A DNA stretch of 49,224 nucleotides, from the NCBI GenBank assembly GCA_031296115.1, contig JARLGI010000084.1:1-49224 (forward strand), in the 5' to 3' direction. The notes under the pieces are model-generated. The model was not told the origin of the DNA and made no database searches. It saw nothing but the letters and a program-made list of their open reading frames with translations. The stretch is from Acidobacteriota bacterium. GTDB lineage: Bacteria > Acidobacteriota > Terriglobia > Terriglobales > Acidobacteriaceae. A program made the translations under genes and the position numbers. Shown piece by piece: positions 7,633-16,910 of the stretch (position 1 is its first letter; every line of letters begins with the position of its first letter).

Positions 7633-10173
7633 ATGACCGTAAGTCGATCACCATCACCGACAATCCACGCGATTCTCAAGGGCTTGGTTCTGCTCGCCTG
7701 GCTGGCGCCATTTTCCGCTGCGCTCTGGGGCGCCGGATCCAGCGACCTTCCGACCTACTCCATCAATTTCTCGGTGATCGACGAAAAAAACCAGCCGATT
7801 TCTGATGCAACCATCGAAGTTCGCTCCGACAACAGTCTGGCTAGCACCTCTACTACTGGGCCGGACGGGAAAGCTTCGCTTACGGTGAATAGTCGCGGAA
7901 GCTATTCCCTCACGATTCAGAAGAAAGGCTATCTCTCAACTGAAACCGTGTTGGAGGTTGGCGAGAGCAATTCCGCTCAGGACGTTGACATTGTCTTGAG
8001 CCAAGTGGGGTTAAGCCAGCAAAGTATCGAAGTAAAGGGCGAAGCCTCCAGCCCGGTCACAGAAACGGCGAGCAGCCAGGCGACGCTGCCCACCACCCAG
8101 GCCAAGACCAGCGCTATTCGTCCGGCGACCCTGTCGGACGCGCTCCCCTTGATACCCGGCATCGTGCGGGCCAAGGACGGTAGCGTGCGCATCGCCGGCC
8201 TGGGGGAGAACCACAGCGCATTGCTGGTAAACTCCGTCGATGTTACCGATCCCGCCACCGGAAACTTCGGCCTCAGCGTGCCTATTGATAGCGTACAGAC
8301 GGTGGAAGTTTCCGAGATGCCGTACCTGGCGCAGTACGGGAAATTTACCGCTGGGGTGGTTTCGGCTGAAACTCGTCGCGGTGGCGATAAGTGGGACTAC
8401 AGCCTGAATGATCCGTTTCCGGATTTCCGCATCCGCAGCGGTCACATCGAAGGCGTGGTGGACGCGTCGCCACGCTTGAATTTGAGCGGGCCGCTGGTCA
8501 AGAACAAGCTTTATTTTGTTGAAGGCGCCGAGTATCTCTTCAACAACCAGGAAGTTATCACCCTGCCGTATCCCCAGAATTTGACCAAGTCAAACGCCTT
8601 CAATTCGTTCACGCAACTGGACGCCGTGCTGTCTTCGACGCAGACTTTGACGGCGAGCGTGCATTTCGCTCCACACAGTTTGCAGTATGCCGGCCTCGAC
8701 TACTTCAATCCCCAACCGGTGACGCCTGACGCAAACTTCCACGAGTCCACGGCGATGCTCACCCATCGCTGGCAGATAGGCGATGGACTGCTGCAAAGCA
8801 CGTTCGCCGGGACGGGTGTTTCCAGCAATGTTTCGCCGCAAGGCAGCGCCAACATGGTGCTCACGCCGGTGGGCAACCAGGGAAATTATTTCAGTACGAA
8901 CTCGCGCAGCGCCACGCGCTTCGCCTGGATTGAACAGTGGACGCCACACGCCTTGCAATTCCACGGACAGCACATTTTCCAGATCGGTTCGGTGCTGGGG
9001 CACAGCGAAAACCAGGGCCAGTTCGGTGGCAGCCCGGTGCAATTGCAAAACACCAACGGGGCCCTCCTGCAAACCATCCATTACGTTGGCGGTAAACCCT
9101 ACGACGTCTCCGACACGGAACCTGCCATTTACGCCCAGGACCACTGGATCCTTAACCCGCACGTGGCGGTCGACATCGGGGTCCGTCTGGAAGGACAGAC
9201 CATCACGGCTACTACGCGGGCGGCGCCGCGCACCGGCTTCGTGTGGTCACCGGGCGACTCCGGCAAGGCCGTGGTCCGGGGCGGCATCGGCATCTTCTAT
9301 GACTCGGTGCCGCTGGATGTTTATGCGTTCAGCAATTATCCCGACCAGGTCATCACCACCTACAACGCGCAAGGCCTGCCTGTCGGCCTGCCGGTCCGCT
9401 ATCTCAACGTTACCGGCCAGGCGGCAGAGTCGGACTTCCCATTTATCGCTCGGGGACTGAGGAGCGGGAACTTCGCTCCCTACAGCACGGCATGGAACCT
9501 TGAGTTTGAGCAGACCGTAAAGCGCTGGCTGGTGATACGCGCCAAGTACCTGCAAAGCCACGGGCAGGACATGATTGCGTTGCAACCCGAGGTCCTGCAG
9601 GGCCAGCATGCTTTTCTGCTGAACTCCTCAGGTTGGGCGCAGACCCGGCAGGCAGAATTCACCGCCCGCATTGGGTCGGCCGCGGTGCGCCAGTTCTTTG
9701 TCTCCTACGTGCGGCAGTATGCCTACGGTAACGTGAACGATGCCAGTTCGTACCTGGGAAACTTTCCTTCGCCGGTAATTCAGCCGAACCTGGTCGCCAG
9801 CTTGCCCAGTGAAATCCCGAACCGCTTTCTGTTCTGGGGAAGCTATGGCAACTTGCCGAAGAAGATTACGTTGTCCCCGCACATCGAGTATCGCAATGGG
9901 TTTCCTTACCAGCCGACAAATGTGTACCAGCAGTACGTGCCTGTGAGCGGACCGCAGTACCGCTACCCGAACTACTTCTCGCTGGACATGCGCTTCTCAA
10001 AAGATGTGCAGGTGAATCTGCAGCACGCGGTGCGGCTCTCATTAACGGTGCGCAACCTGACGAACCACTTCAATGCGCTGGAAGTCCACTCTAACCTGGC
10101 CGACCCGCTCTACGGAACGTTTTTCGGCAGCTACCAGCGCAAGTTCCTGTTCGATTTTGACTTCCTGTTTTAG
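7633..10173 (+). CDS. TonB-dependent receptor-like outer-membrane protein with N-terminal carboxypeptidase-regulatory-like domain
   Basis: The 846-residue protein has a signal peptide (about residues 14-35), then a carboxypeptidase-regulatory-like beta-sandwich (about 44-120: INFSVIDEKNQPISDATIEV, DGKASLTVN, YSLTIQKKGY). A plug domain follows (about 165-240: LSDALPLIPGIVRAKDGSV, IAGLGENHSALLVNSVDV, VSAETRRGG), then a long beta-barrel rich in alternating aromatic strands. It ends in FLFDFDFLF, with a terminal Phe as in outer-membrane proteins. This architecture is expanded in Acidobacteriota and Bacteroidota and usually imports glycans or siderophores; the ligand here is unknown. I start at ATG 7633 because AAGGA lies just upstream; GTG 7612 is the longer option. 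No SusD-like partner is adjacent. Confidence 0.9.
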   Translation: MTVSRSPSPTIHAILKGLVLLAWLAPFSAALWGAGSSDLPTYSINFSVIDEKNQPISDATIEVRSDNSLASTSTTGPDGKASLTVNSRGSYSLTIQKKGYLSTETVLEVGESNSAQDVDIVLSQVGLSQQSIEVKGEASSPVTETASSQATLPTTQAKTSAIRPATLSDALPLIPGIVRAKDGSVRIAGLGENHSALLVNSVDVTDPATGNFGLSVPIDSVQTVEVSEMPYLAQYGKFTAGVVSAETRRGGDKWDYSLNDPFPDFRIRSGHIEGVVDASPRLNLSGPLVKNKLYFVEGAEYLFNNQEVITLPYPQNLTKSNAFNSFTQLDAVLSSTQTLTASVHFAPHSLQYAGLDYFNPQPVTPDANFHESTAMLTHRWQIGDGLLQSTFAGTGVSSNVSPQGSANMVLTPVGNQGNYFSTNSRSATRFAWIEQWTPHALQFHGQHIFQIGSVLGHSENQGQFGGSPVQLQNTNGALLQTIHYVGGKPYDVSDTEPAIYAQDHWILNPHVAVDIGVRLEGQTITATTRAAPRTGFVWSPGDSGKAVVRGGIGIFYDSVPLDVYAFSNYPDQVITTYNAQGLPVGLPVRYLNVTGQAAESDFPFIARGLRSGNFAPYSTAWNLEFEQTVKRWLVIRAKYLQSHGQDMIALQPEVLQGQHAFLLNSSGWAQTRQAEFTARIGSAAVRQFFVSYVRQYAYGNVNDASSYLGNFPSPVIQPNLVASLPSEIPNRFLFWGSYGNLPKKITLSPHIEYRNGFPYQPTNVYQQYVPVSGPQYRYPNYFSLDMRFSKDVQVNLQHAVRLSLTVRNLTNHFNALEVHSNLADPLYGTFFGSYQRKFLFDFDFLF

Positions 10174-10242
10174 CGCCGGCCACCCGAGACTCCGTTCCGT
10201 CGACGGGTCAGCGATGCAGGCTTGTTCCTTCCGCAGACGCCG

Positions 10243-10518
10243 ATGACTTACCTGCTGTGCCGCAATCGCGTCGCTGATTATTCGCGCTGGAAGGCAGTGT
10301 TCGCCTCCCACAAGAACGCACACCTGGAAGCCGGCCTTCGACTCATCGCGCTGTGGCGCGGCGTTGAGGACGCCAACAACATTTTCTTCCTGTTCGAAGT
10401 TGCGAGCATGGAGAGGGCCCGGCAGTTCATCCGTGATCCCGATGCGGCGAAATCGGGAGCAGCTTCTGGCGTCATCGATGGCGATTACCACTTCCTCGAA
10501 GATGCCAGCGGCTACTGA
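10243..10518 (+). CDS. Small conserved protein, probably ferredoxin-like alpha/beta-barrel
   Basis: The 91-residue protein begins MTYLLCRNRVADYSRWKAVF, continues LEAGLRLIALWRGVEDANNIFFLFEV and ends YHFLEDASGY. The strand-helix-strand pattern and the DANNIFFLFEVASMERARQFI segment resemble dimeric alpha/beta-barrel (ABM/DUF1330-like) stress proteins, but no specific family can be claimed. No catalytic residues are evident. ATG 10243 is preferred over the TTG at 10222 because the first strand starts there. It lies 69 bases after the TonB receptor and 88 before the YceI gene, same direction. Confidence 0.7.
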   Translation: MTYLLCRNRVADYSRWKAVFASHKNAHLEAGLRLIALWRGVEDANNIFFLFEVASMERARQFIRDPDAAKSGAASGVIDGDYHFLEDASGY

Positions 10519-10606
10519 CCGGGGAGGCCTCGGCCTTTCTCGCAGGGCTTGCTATGACTAAGTTCAGCTCCATCGGCATTACCATGGAACATCGCAGGAC
10601 CGGCAA

Positions 10607-11230
10607 ATGGATACCAGCAAAACTCGTTGGCGTGAACTGAGAAGGCTAGCCAGCTCGGTCGCGCTCATTGTTCTTGCTCTTTTCTCGGCCGCCGCCGCGG
10701 CGCAGCAGCTACAGGTCGTGCTGGACCCGGCACAAACCAGGATTGGGTGGAGCTTAGGAGCCAGCGGGCACACGGTGCATGGCACTTTCAAACTGAAAAG
10801 CGGCAACATTCTTATTGACCCCAAAACAGGCGACGCCAGCGGGCAGATCCTGGTGGACGCCACCAGCGGGGAGAGCGGCAATCGCTCCCGCGATAGCAAG
10901 ATGCACAAGGATGTGCTGGAAAGCGCCCGCTATCCCGAAATCATCTTTTCACCCAGGCACGTGAGCGGTAACGTGCCCACACAAGGCAGCACCAACCTGC
11001 AGGTGACGGGCGTCTTCCGAATTCACGGAAGCGATCACGACATGACGCTGTTCTTGCCGGTACAGGTTGAGGGAACGCGGGCCACCGCGACCGCGAAGTT
11101 CGAAGTGCCGTACGAGGCGTGGGGCATGAAGAATCCCAGCAACCTCTTTCTGAAAGTGGACAAGAAAGTCGAGATCGAGGTCTCGAGCGCGGCGACAGTG
11201 ACTATCGGCACGACGGCGGCGCTGCCTTGA
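10607..11230 (+). CDS. YceI family periplasmic protein
   Basis: The 207-residue protein has a signal peptide (RRLASSVALIVLALFSAAAAAQ, residues about 12-33) and a YceI lipocalin-like barrel. The landmarks are LDPAQTRIGWSLGASGHTVHGTF at the start, SGQILVDATSGESGNRSRDSKMH and the conserved DVLESARYPEIIFSP, then FRIHGSDHDMTLFLPV. YceI proteins bind isoprenoid or other amphiphilic lipids in the periplasm. That the neighbouring uppS-dxr cluster makes isoprenoids is suggestive but unproven. Start ATG 10607. A GC-rich hairpin lies 15 bases after the stop. Confidence 0.9.
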   Translation: MDTSKTRWRELRRLASSVALIVLALFSAAAAAQQLQVVLDPAQTRIGWSLGASGHTVHGTFKLKSGNILIDPKTGDASGQILVDATSGESGNRSRDSKMHKDVLESARYPEIIFSPRHVSGNVPTQGSTNLQVTGVFRIHGSDHDMTLFLPVQVEGTRATATAKFEVPYEAWGMKNPSNLFLKVDKKVEIEVSSAATVTIGTTAALP

Positions 11231-11245
11231 AGCTGGGCTTCAGGC

Positions 11246-11273
11246 ACCGCGGACTGGTCCGCGGTTTCTCCTC
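11246..11273 (+). terminator. Candidate terminator after the YceI gene
   Basis: Perfect 9-base arms ACCGCGGAC (11246-11254) and GTCCGCGGT (11257-11265) are separated by TG and followed by TTCTCCTC, a weak pyrimidine tail. The two-base loop would open to four or more in RNA. Confidence 0.5.
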
Positions 11274-11355
11274 ACAGCGCGGTCTTTCGTGAAAGCGCCT
11301 TCCGTTGCAACCCCGTGTGCCGTATGCTACTTTCAGTAATTGTTAGAGGTACGCT

Positions 11356-12150
11356 TTGCGCGCACAAGTGCCCGCTGGGCTGAACCGCAAAGAGGCTGAG
11401 ATCTACTCCCGCCTCGATCCGGAGCGGTTGCCCCACCACATCGCCATCATCATGGACGGGAATGGCCGCTGGGCCAAACGCCGCCATCTGCCGCGCGTCG
11501 CGGGACACCGCTCGGGCGTGGCCGCGGTGCGTTCCACCGTGGAAACCGCCGCGCGCGTCGGCGTGCCTGCCCTGACGCTGTACTCCTTCTCCACCGAGAA
11601 CTGGAAGCGTCCCAAGACCGAAATCAACTTCCTGATGAACCTGCTGCGGCGCTATCTGATGATGGAGCTGCCCACGCTGATGGAGAACAACATCCGCCTG
11701 CAATACATCGGGCGCCAGCAAGAACTGCCGCAAGAGGTGCAAGAGCGCATGGCGTGGGCGCGCGAGATGACCGAGAAGAACAGCGGCATGGTGCTCACGC
11801 TGGCGCTGAATTACAGCTCGCGGACGGAGTTGGTAGATTGCTTCAACGCGCTGGCGCGCGAGGCCTCGCGCAATGGGGGTTTCGACCACATGAAGGTCGA
11901 CGAGAAAGCCATTGCCCGGCACCTTTATACCCACGGCCTGCCGGAACTCGACCTGGTCATCCGCACCAGCGGCGAGATGCGGTTGAGCAATTTCCTGCTG
12001 TGGCAGGTGGCGTACTCGGAAATCTACGTGACTGAAACGCTGTGGCCCGACTTTCGCGGTACGCAGTTGCTGGAGGCGGTCGAGGCCTTTCAGAAGCGCG
12101 AACGCCGCTTCGGCGGCCTGGTCCTCGACAACAACGGACACTCCTCGTGA
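11356..12150 (+). CDS. uppS: Isoprenyl (undecaprenyl) diphosphate synthase
   Basis: This cis-prenyltransferase extends farnesyl diphosphate with isopentenyl units to the lipid carrier for peptidoglycan. The 264-residue sequence has the catalytic HIAIIMDGNGRWAKRR (D34), GHRSGVAAVR, LTLYSFSTENWKRP and the C-terminal IRTSGEMRLSNFLLWQVAYSE plus RRFGG, all signature blocks of the family. The start is TTG 11356 with AGAGG 5-6 bases upstream. It is the first gene of the cluster uppS-cdsA-dxr-rseP and overlaps cdsA by four bases (GTGA), indicating coupled translation. The length is slightly above the usual 250 aa because of an N-terminal extension of about 20 residues. Confidence 0.96.
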   Translation: MRAQVPAGLNRKEAEIYSRLDPERLPHHIAIIMDGNGRWAKRRHLPRVAGHRSGVAAVRSTVETAARVGVPALTLYSFSTENWKRPKTEINFLMNLLRRYLMMELPTLMENNIRLQYIGRQQELPQEVQERMAWAREMTEKNSGMVLTLALNYSSRTELVDCFNALAREASRNGGFDHMKVDEKAIARHLYTHGLPELDLVIRTSGEMRLSNFLLWQVAYSEIYVTETLWPDFRGTQLLEAVEAFQKRERRFGGLVLDNNGHSS

Positions 12151-13097
12151 AGCGCGTCCTCACCGCGGTCGTCCTGATTCCCATTGTGATTCTGGCGCTG
12201 TTCAAGGCGCCGTTGTGGCTGTTCACGCTGCTGGTACTGGGCGTGGCTCTGCTGGCGGCGCGCGAGTATCTCAACATCGCGCGCGGTAACGGTCTCAGCC
12301 CGTTCGACCGGCTGAGCTACCTCTTTGTGGTCTGCGTTTTTGTCGTCACGTTCGCGCTGGGCGAAATGACGGCCAGCAACTACAACCTGTCGCTGTCGCT
12401 CGCCTTCTCGTCGATCGGGGCCGCAGCATTGCTGTTGGTGGTTGCGTCGCCATTCATCCTGCTGATAGCGGGCATGCGACGCGAGCCACTATCGCGCTCG
12501 TTGCCTGACGCCGCTGCCTCGTTCTTGTTGATCCCGTATGTTGCTCTTGCGCTGGCCTCGATCATTGCCGTGCGGTCTTACGCCAATGGCGCGCTATTTG
12601 TGTTGTTCACGATGCTGGTGGTGTGGACCGGCGATGTCGCGGCCTATTACGTAGGTCGCGCGATGGGGAAGACGAAACTCGCGCCCCGGATCAGCCCGGG
12701 CAAGACGTGGGAGGGAACGATTGCATCGGCGGTGGGGGCGGTGGTATTTGGGCTTCTGTTGCTTCACTACCTGCGTCCGATTTATTTCGCGCTGAAAAGT
12801 GTGCACTTGTTGCCGCCAACCATGGTGCCCGATTTGTTTGGCGCCCCGCAGGCGAAGGTTCCTGTAATCAGCGCGGTAGCGTTTGCGCTCTGCGTAAATG
12901 TCGCCGCGCAGCTCGGCGACCTCGTAGAATCGATGTTGAAACGCGGCGGCGGCATGAAGGACTCGGGCTCGCTGCTTCCCGGTCATGGCGGGGTGCTGGA
13001 CCGAATCGACGCGCTGCTGTTCGCGATGCCGATAGGATGGTTCTTTTATTTTGCGGTGCTGGGAAAGTATTTTCGGGGGGTGCCCTACGTTGATTAG
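12147..13097 (+). CDS. cdsA: Phosphatidate cytidylyltransferase
   Basis: CdsA makes CDP-diacylglycerol from phosphatidic acid and CTP in the inner membrane, the branch point of phospholipid synthesis. The 316-residue protein has about eight hydrophobic segments and the C-terminal signature SMLKRGGGMKDSGSLLPGHG followed by GVLDRIDALLF. The GKTKLAPRISPGKTWEGTIA stretch is also conserved. The start is GTG 12147, overlapping the uppS stop (GTGA); a longer upstream frame would sit inside uppS. A 183-base gap separates it from dxr; no feature was recognised in that gap. Confidence 0.95.
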   Translation: MKRVLTAVVLIPIVILALFKAPLWLFTLLVLGVALLAAREYLNIARGNGLSPFDRLSYLFVVCVFVVTFALGEMTASNYNLSLSLAFSSIGAAALLLVVASPFILLIAGMRREPLSRSLPDAAASFLLIPYVALALASIIAVRSYANGALFVLFTMLVVWTGDVAAYYVGRAMGKTKLAPRISPGKTWEGTIASAVGAVVFGLLLLHYLRPIYFALKSVHLLPPTMVPDLFGAPQAKVPVISAVAFALCVNVAAQLGDLVESMLKRGGGMKDSGSLLPGHGGVLDRIDALLFAMPIGWFFYFAVLGKYFRGVPYVD

Positions 13098-13280
13098 CGG
13101 TCAAAGTCGACTATTCTCCCGAGAGTCTGATTTGGGTTTTGGGAAATTATGCCGCCGCTGCGCGGCTTGATCGCTGCCGTTCGTTGCCTCGAGCTGCATA
13201 AGGGGTTTGGATGTCACACAAGCTTTCACTGCCTGCCATCTCGGGCTAGATAAACTGAGGGTTCTGGAACTCTCTTATTC

Positions 13281-14492
13281 ATGAAGCGCATCGCCATCCT
13301 CGGCTCGACCGGTTCCATCGGCAGAAGCACGCTCGACATCGTCGCGACGTTTCCGGACCGCTTCTCGGTGGTCAGCATGGCCGCCGGCAGCAACGTGGAC
13401 CTCGCCTTCGAGCAGGCGCGCCGCTGGCGGCCGCAGCTCATGTCAATGGGCTCGGACGAGGGCACCGGACAACTTCAGGACAAACTGAAGAAGGCGGGAC
13501 TGGACAAAGCGATTGAAGTAGCGGATGGCTCGGCTGGTTCGGTGAAGGTATCGACCCATCCCGACGCCGACTTTGTGGTCAGCGCCATCGTCGGCGTCGC
13601 CGGACTGGAAGCCACCTACGAAGCCGTCAAGGCCGGCAAGACCATCGGCTTGGCGAATAAAGAATGCCTGGTCGCGGCCGGAGATCTCATCACGGTGGAA
13701 GCCCGCCGCCAAGGCAAGCCACTGCTGCCTATCGATAGCGAACACAATGCCATCCACCAGTGCATGCGCGGCGGCCGTCGCAACGAAGTCCAGCGCGTCT
13801 GGCTCACGGCTTCAGGTGGACCATTCCTGAATACTCCGGCGCAGGACTTTGCGAACATCACGGTCGAGCAAGCGCTGAATCATCCCACCTGGAAGATGGG
13901 ACAACGCATCACCATCGATTCGGCGACGCTGATGAACAAGGGCTTCGAGGTCATCGAGGCCTGCCGCCTGTTCGATATGCCGCCCAGCCAGGTCAGCGTG
14001 CTGGTGCATCCGCAGAGCACCATCCATTCCATGGCCGAATTCGTGGACGGCAGCCTGCTGGCGCAGTTGTCGGTCACCGACATGCGGTTGCCCATCCTCT
14101 ACGCGCTGACTTACCCGGACCGCATCGAGTCGAACCTGCGTTTCCCGGTGCAGGAGCTGCGGCGCCTGGACTTCGAACCGCCCGACCTGGAGCGGTTTCC
14201 CTGCTTACGTTTGGCCTATGAGGCAGTCGAAGCTGGAGGCGGCAAGACGATCGCTTTGAATGCGGCCGATGAAGTGGCGGTCGCGGCCTTCCTCGAAGGT
14301 GCTATCAGCTTCCAGGAGATTCCAGCTACAATAAAGGCTGTCGTTGGTGAAACGCAGGCGCGCATTCCTGAATCTATATCCGAGGTATTGCAGGTTGACG
14401 CTGACGCTCGCCGCAGGGCCAGCGGACGCATTCAGCGGTTGGGCCCCAGGGACGCCGTTGCCCAGACGTCGTGGGCGACCTGGCGAAAGTAG
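13281..14492 (+). CDS. dxr: 1-deoxy-D-xylulose 5-phosphate reductoisomerase
   Basis: Dxr performs the second step of the MEP isoprenoid pathway: NADPH-dependent rearrangement and reduction of DXP to MEP. The 403-residue sequence begins with the NADPH-binding MKRIAILGSTGSIGRSTLDI. It contains GLANKECLVAAGDL, the metal-site PIDSEHNAIHQCM, SASGGPF-like TASGGPFLNT, NHPTWKMGQRITIDSATLMN and VLVHPQSTIHSMAEF-type motifs. The last 15-20 residues are an unconserved tail. ATG 13281 fits the family start. With uppS in the same cluster it supplies the precursors used by that enzyme. It ends 21 bases before rseP. Confidence 0.97.
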   Translation: MKRIAILGSTGSIGRSTLDIVATFPDRFSVVSMAAGSNVDLAFEQARRWRPQLMSMGSDEGTGQLQDKLKKAGLDKAIEVADGSAGSVKVSTHPDADFVVSAIVGVAGLEATYEAVKAGKTIGLANKECLVAAGDLITVEARRQGKPLLPIDSEHNAIHQCMRGGRRNEVQRVWLTASGGPFLNTPAQDFANITVEQALNHPTWKMGQRITIDSATLMNKGFEVIEACRLFDMPPSQVSVLVHPQSTIHSMAEFVDGSLLAQLSVTDMRLPILYALTYPDRIESNLRFPVQELRRLDFEPPDLERFPCLRLAYEAVEAGGGKTIALNAADEVAVAAFLEGAISFQEIPATIKAVVGETQARIPESISEVLQVDADARRRASGRIQRLGPRDAVAQTSWATWRK

Positions 14493-14513
14493 CTCCCCAA
14501 GTAAAAGAGGTAT

Positions 14514-15851
14514 ATGGAATCGTTTTTGATCGCGGTGGTTTCCATGGCCGTCGTGCTCGGGATCATGATCCTGGTGCACGAGTTCGGTCACTATGCCGCC
14601 GCCAAGTATTTTGGTGTCCGGGTCGATGTGTTTTCCCTCGGCTTCGGCAAGCGACTGACCGGCTTCCGGCGCAACGGCACCGACTATCGCATCAGCGCGC
14701 TGCCCTTGGGTGGCTACGTCAAGATGGCGGGGGAAAGCCCGCTGGAGTCGCGCACCGGCGCGCCTGACGAGTTCATGTCGCATCCGCGCTGGCAGCGTTT
14801 CGTGATCGCGATTGCCGGTCCGGCGATGAACATCATTCTGGCCGTCGCCCTGCTCACCGGCGTTTTCATGGTGCATTACGAGCACCCGGTGTTCCTCGAC
14901 CAGCCTGCGGTCGTAGGTTGGGTGCTGGACAACTCGCCCGCCGCCAAGGCCAGCATTCAGCAGGGAGACCGGATTGTCCGCATCGACGGCGTGCAGAATC
15001 CCACGTGGGAAGACGTGATGCTGAAGGTGATGGTCAGCCCCAAGCAGCCGGTGGAAGTCGCCGTCCAGCACGGAAACGAGATCCTGGATAAGAAGATCCA
15101 GCCTGAGATGGATAGCCAGGACCAAGTCGGCGCCATCGGATGGCTACCTGACCAGCCCATTACCATCACTGAGCTTGAGCCCCAAATGCCCGCCGCCATG
15201 GCGGGATTGAAGGTGGGCGACGACGTCGTAGCCGTCAACGGCACGCAAATGCGGTCCTTGTATTCAGTCATCCACCTGCTACAGCAGAACGGAAGCAAGT
15301 CGGTGGACGTGACCGCTGTCCGCAATGGCGAGCAAATGCATTACACAATCACACCGGTGCAAACCGAAGAGGGCGGCCAGAAGAGCTACCGCTTGGGCTT
15401 TCGTTCCGAGCCGGTGCATGTTGATAAGCTGCCTTTTGCCCAGGCGCTGAATCGCTCGCTCGATGAAAACAAGAAATACTCGCTGCTGATCGTGGACTTG
15501 GTGCGCAAGATGCTCGAGCGCAAGGTGTCGATCAAGCAGATGGAAGGACCCATCGGCATCGCGCGGGCTTCCGGCGATGCTGCGCGCCAACCGGGATGGA
15601 CGCCGTTGCTGGGATTGATGGCGATGATCAGCCTCAACCTCGGCATCTTCAACCTGCTGCCGATCCCCATCCTCGACGGCGGAGTCATCCTGTTGCTGAT
15701 CATCGAGGCGGTCATCCGGCGCGATATCAACGTTCGCATCAAGGAACGCATTTACCAGACCGCGTTTGTTTTCCTGCTGTTGTTCTTCGTGGTCGTGATT
15801 TACAACGACCTGATGAAGGCCCTGCCGGGATTAGCCCAGCGGCTGCCGTAG
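14514..15851 (+). CDS. rseP: Site-2 protease RseP (M50B), intramembrane zinc protease
   Basis: RseP cleaves anti-sigma and other single-pass membrane proteins inside the bilayer. The 445-residue protein has the HEFGH zinc motif (H22, E23, H26) in the first membrane helix. Two PDZ-like regions are centred on VGWVLDNSPAAKASIQQGDR and PQMPAAMAGLKVGDDVVAVN. The C-terminal NLLPIPILDGG carries the third metal ligand. Start ATG 14514, with AGAGG unusually close (3-base spacer). It is the last gene of the isoprenoid/envelope cluster and ends in a strong terminator. The window also encodes an anti-sigma factor with one membrane helix, a possible substrate, but no evidence links them. Confidence 0.96.
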   Translation: MESFLIAVVSMAVVLGIMILVHEFGHYAAAKYFGVRVDVFSLGFGKRLTGFRRNGTDYRISALPLGGYVKMAGESPLESRTGAPDEFMSHPRWQRFVIAIAGPAMNIILAVALLTGVFMVHYEHPVFLDQPAVVGWVLDNSPAAKASIQQGDRIVRIDGVQNPTWEDVMLKVMVSPKQPVEVAVQHGNEILDKKIQPEMDSQDQVGAIGWLPDQPITITELEPQMPAAMAGLKVGDDVVAVNGTQMRSLYSVIHLLQQNGSKSVDVTAVRNGEQMHYTITPVQTEEGGQKSYRLGFRSEPVHVDKLPFAQALNRSLDENKKYSLLIVDLVRKMLERKVSIKQMEGPIGIARASGDAARQPGWTPLLGLMAMISLNLGIFNLLPIPILDGGVILLLIIEAVIRRDINVRIKERIYQTAFVFLLLFFVVVIYNDLMKALPGLAQRLP

Positions 15852-15875
15852 ATTTGTTCAGCATTGATGAGGAAA

Positions 15876-15902
15876 TGGGACGCTGCGGCGTCCCATTTTT
15901 TT
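15876..15902 (+). terminator. Intrinsic terminator of the uppS-cdsA-dxr-rseP cluster
   Basis: 8-base arms TGGGACGC (15876-15883) and GCGTCCCA (15888-15895) close a TGCG loop and are followed by seven T residues. It lies 24 bases after the rseP stop. The A residues before the stem give it partial bidirectional character for the convergent scpB. Confidence 0.9.
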
Positions 15903-15985
15903 CTGACAAACCCGTGAAGCATTGTCGGCGTTCTATAACTTTGGGTTGAAGTAAATCCCCTTAGCTCGCTGCCGGCGATGCTCGG

Positions 15986-16762
15986 CTACGCTGGCTCTTC
16001 GCTTTCGGCGGCTGCGGCCGGGGTGGCTTCCGCGGCAGGGTTCTCAGGATTTGCTGGCTCACTGGCCGGGGGTCCCGATGGCTGCTCGGCAAACATCTCC
16101 GCTTGCGGATCCCCGAGTTTCTCGAACTCTTCCATGCTGGGTAGCTCGGAAACGTCGTTCAGCCCGAAGCGCAGCAGGAATTCTTTGGTCGTGCGGTACA
16201 GGATGGGGCGGCCGATGACTTGCTTGCGTCCGGCGGTAGTAATGAGTTTGCGGTCAAGCAGGGTGGCGATGACGCCGGAGGAATCAACCCCGCGGATTTC
16301 GCTGATCTCGGGCACGGTCACGGGCTGCTTGTAGGCGATCACGGAGAGCGTCTCCAGGGCCTGCAACGAAAGCCGCACCGGCGGTTTCAGGCTCTTGGCG
16401 AAGCTCACCACCACGTCATGGTGCTCGGGTTTGGTGGTCATGCGATAGCCCCCAGCAATCTGCCGGATTTCCATGCCGCAGTCGCTGGCACCGTACTCGG
16501 CAGTGAGGCCTTCGATGATGCTGTTGAGCCGCGACTTGATGGCCTTGTCACGGGCCGATTTCTGCTCTTTGGTGAGATCGCCAGCCGTGAGCAGCTCGCC
16601 GTGGAACAAATCCGGACGGCTGTCGGCAGTCTCCCCGACGGCCGCATGTTCCGCGCGCAGTTCGGTGACCGTGGCGTCCGCCAATAACGAGGCGAGCTGG
16701 TCGAGGGTAACCGGTTCTTCCGTGGCGTAGATGATGGCTTCGACTTTAGCTTTCAGGCTCAT
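15986..16762 (-). CDS. scpB: Segregation and condensation protein B
   Basis: ScpB is the winged-helix kite subunit of the SMC-ScpAB condensin that compacts and segregates chromosomes. The 258-residue protein starts MSLKAKVEAIIYATEEPVTL, typical of the family. It has the central VRLSLQALETLSVIAYKQPVTVPEISEIRGVDS region and the IGRPILYRTTKEFLLRFGL block, the most conserved part of ScpB. The last 40 residues form a Pro/Ala/Glu-rich tail that is probably disordered. Between the two winged helices there is a longer linker than in short homologues. It follows scpA after 148 bases, which include a palindromic element. Confidence 0.95.
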   Translation of the reverse strand: MSLKAKVEAIIYATEEPVTLDQLASLLADATVTELRAEHAAVGETADSRPDLFHGELLTAGDLTKEQKSARDKAIKSRLNSIIEGLTAEYGASDCGMEIRQIAGGYRMTTKPEHHDVVVSFAKSLKPPVRLSLQALETLSVIAYKQPVTVPEISEIRGVDSSGVIATLLDRKLITTAGRKQVIGRPILYRTTKEFLLRFGLNDVSELPSMEEFEKLGDPQAEMFAEQPSGPPASEPANPENPAAEATPAAAAESEEPA

Positions 16763-16784
16763 GTGTGATCAGCAAACCCCTGCC

Positions 16785-16870
16785 TTGAAAGGGCACGGCT
16801 TTAGCCGTGCCGCACATCCATTCTGCGTCCCACTTCTAACTGCACGCCTGAAGGCCTGCCCTTTCAAAAT
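16785..16870. repeat. Intergenic palindromic element, short form (86 bp)
   Basis: Starts TTGAAAGGGCACGGCTTT, pairs locally with AGCCGTGCC, and ends with GCCCTTTCAA inverted to the start. It shares its ends with the 161-bp element at 3711-3871 but lacks most of the interior. It sits between scpA and scpB, two genes normally transcribed together, so the scpAB message would contain a hairpin. Confidence 0.7.
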
Positions 16871-16910
16871 CCGACCGGCTCAAGATCTGCCATAACCTCA
16901 GCTGCTCTAC

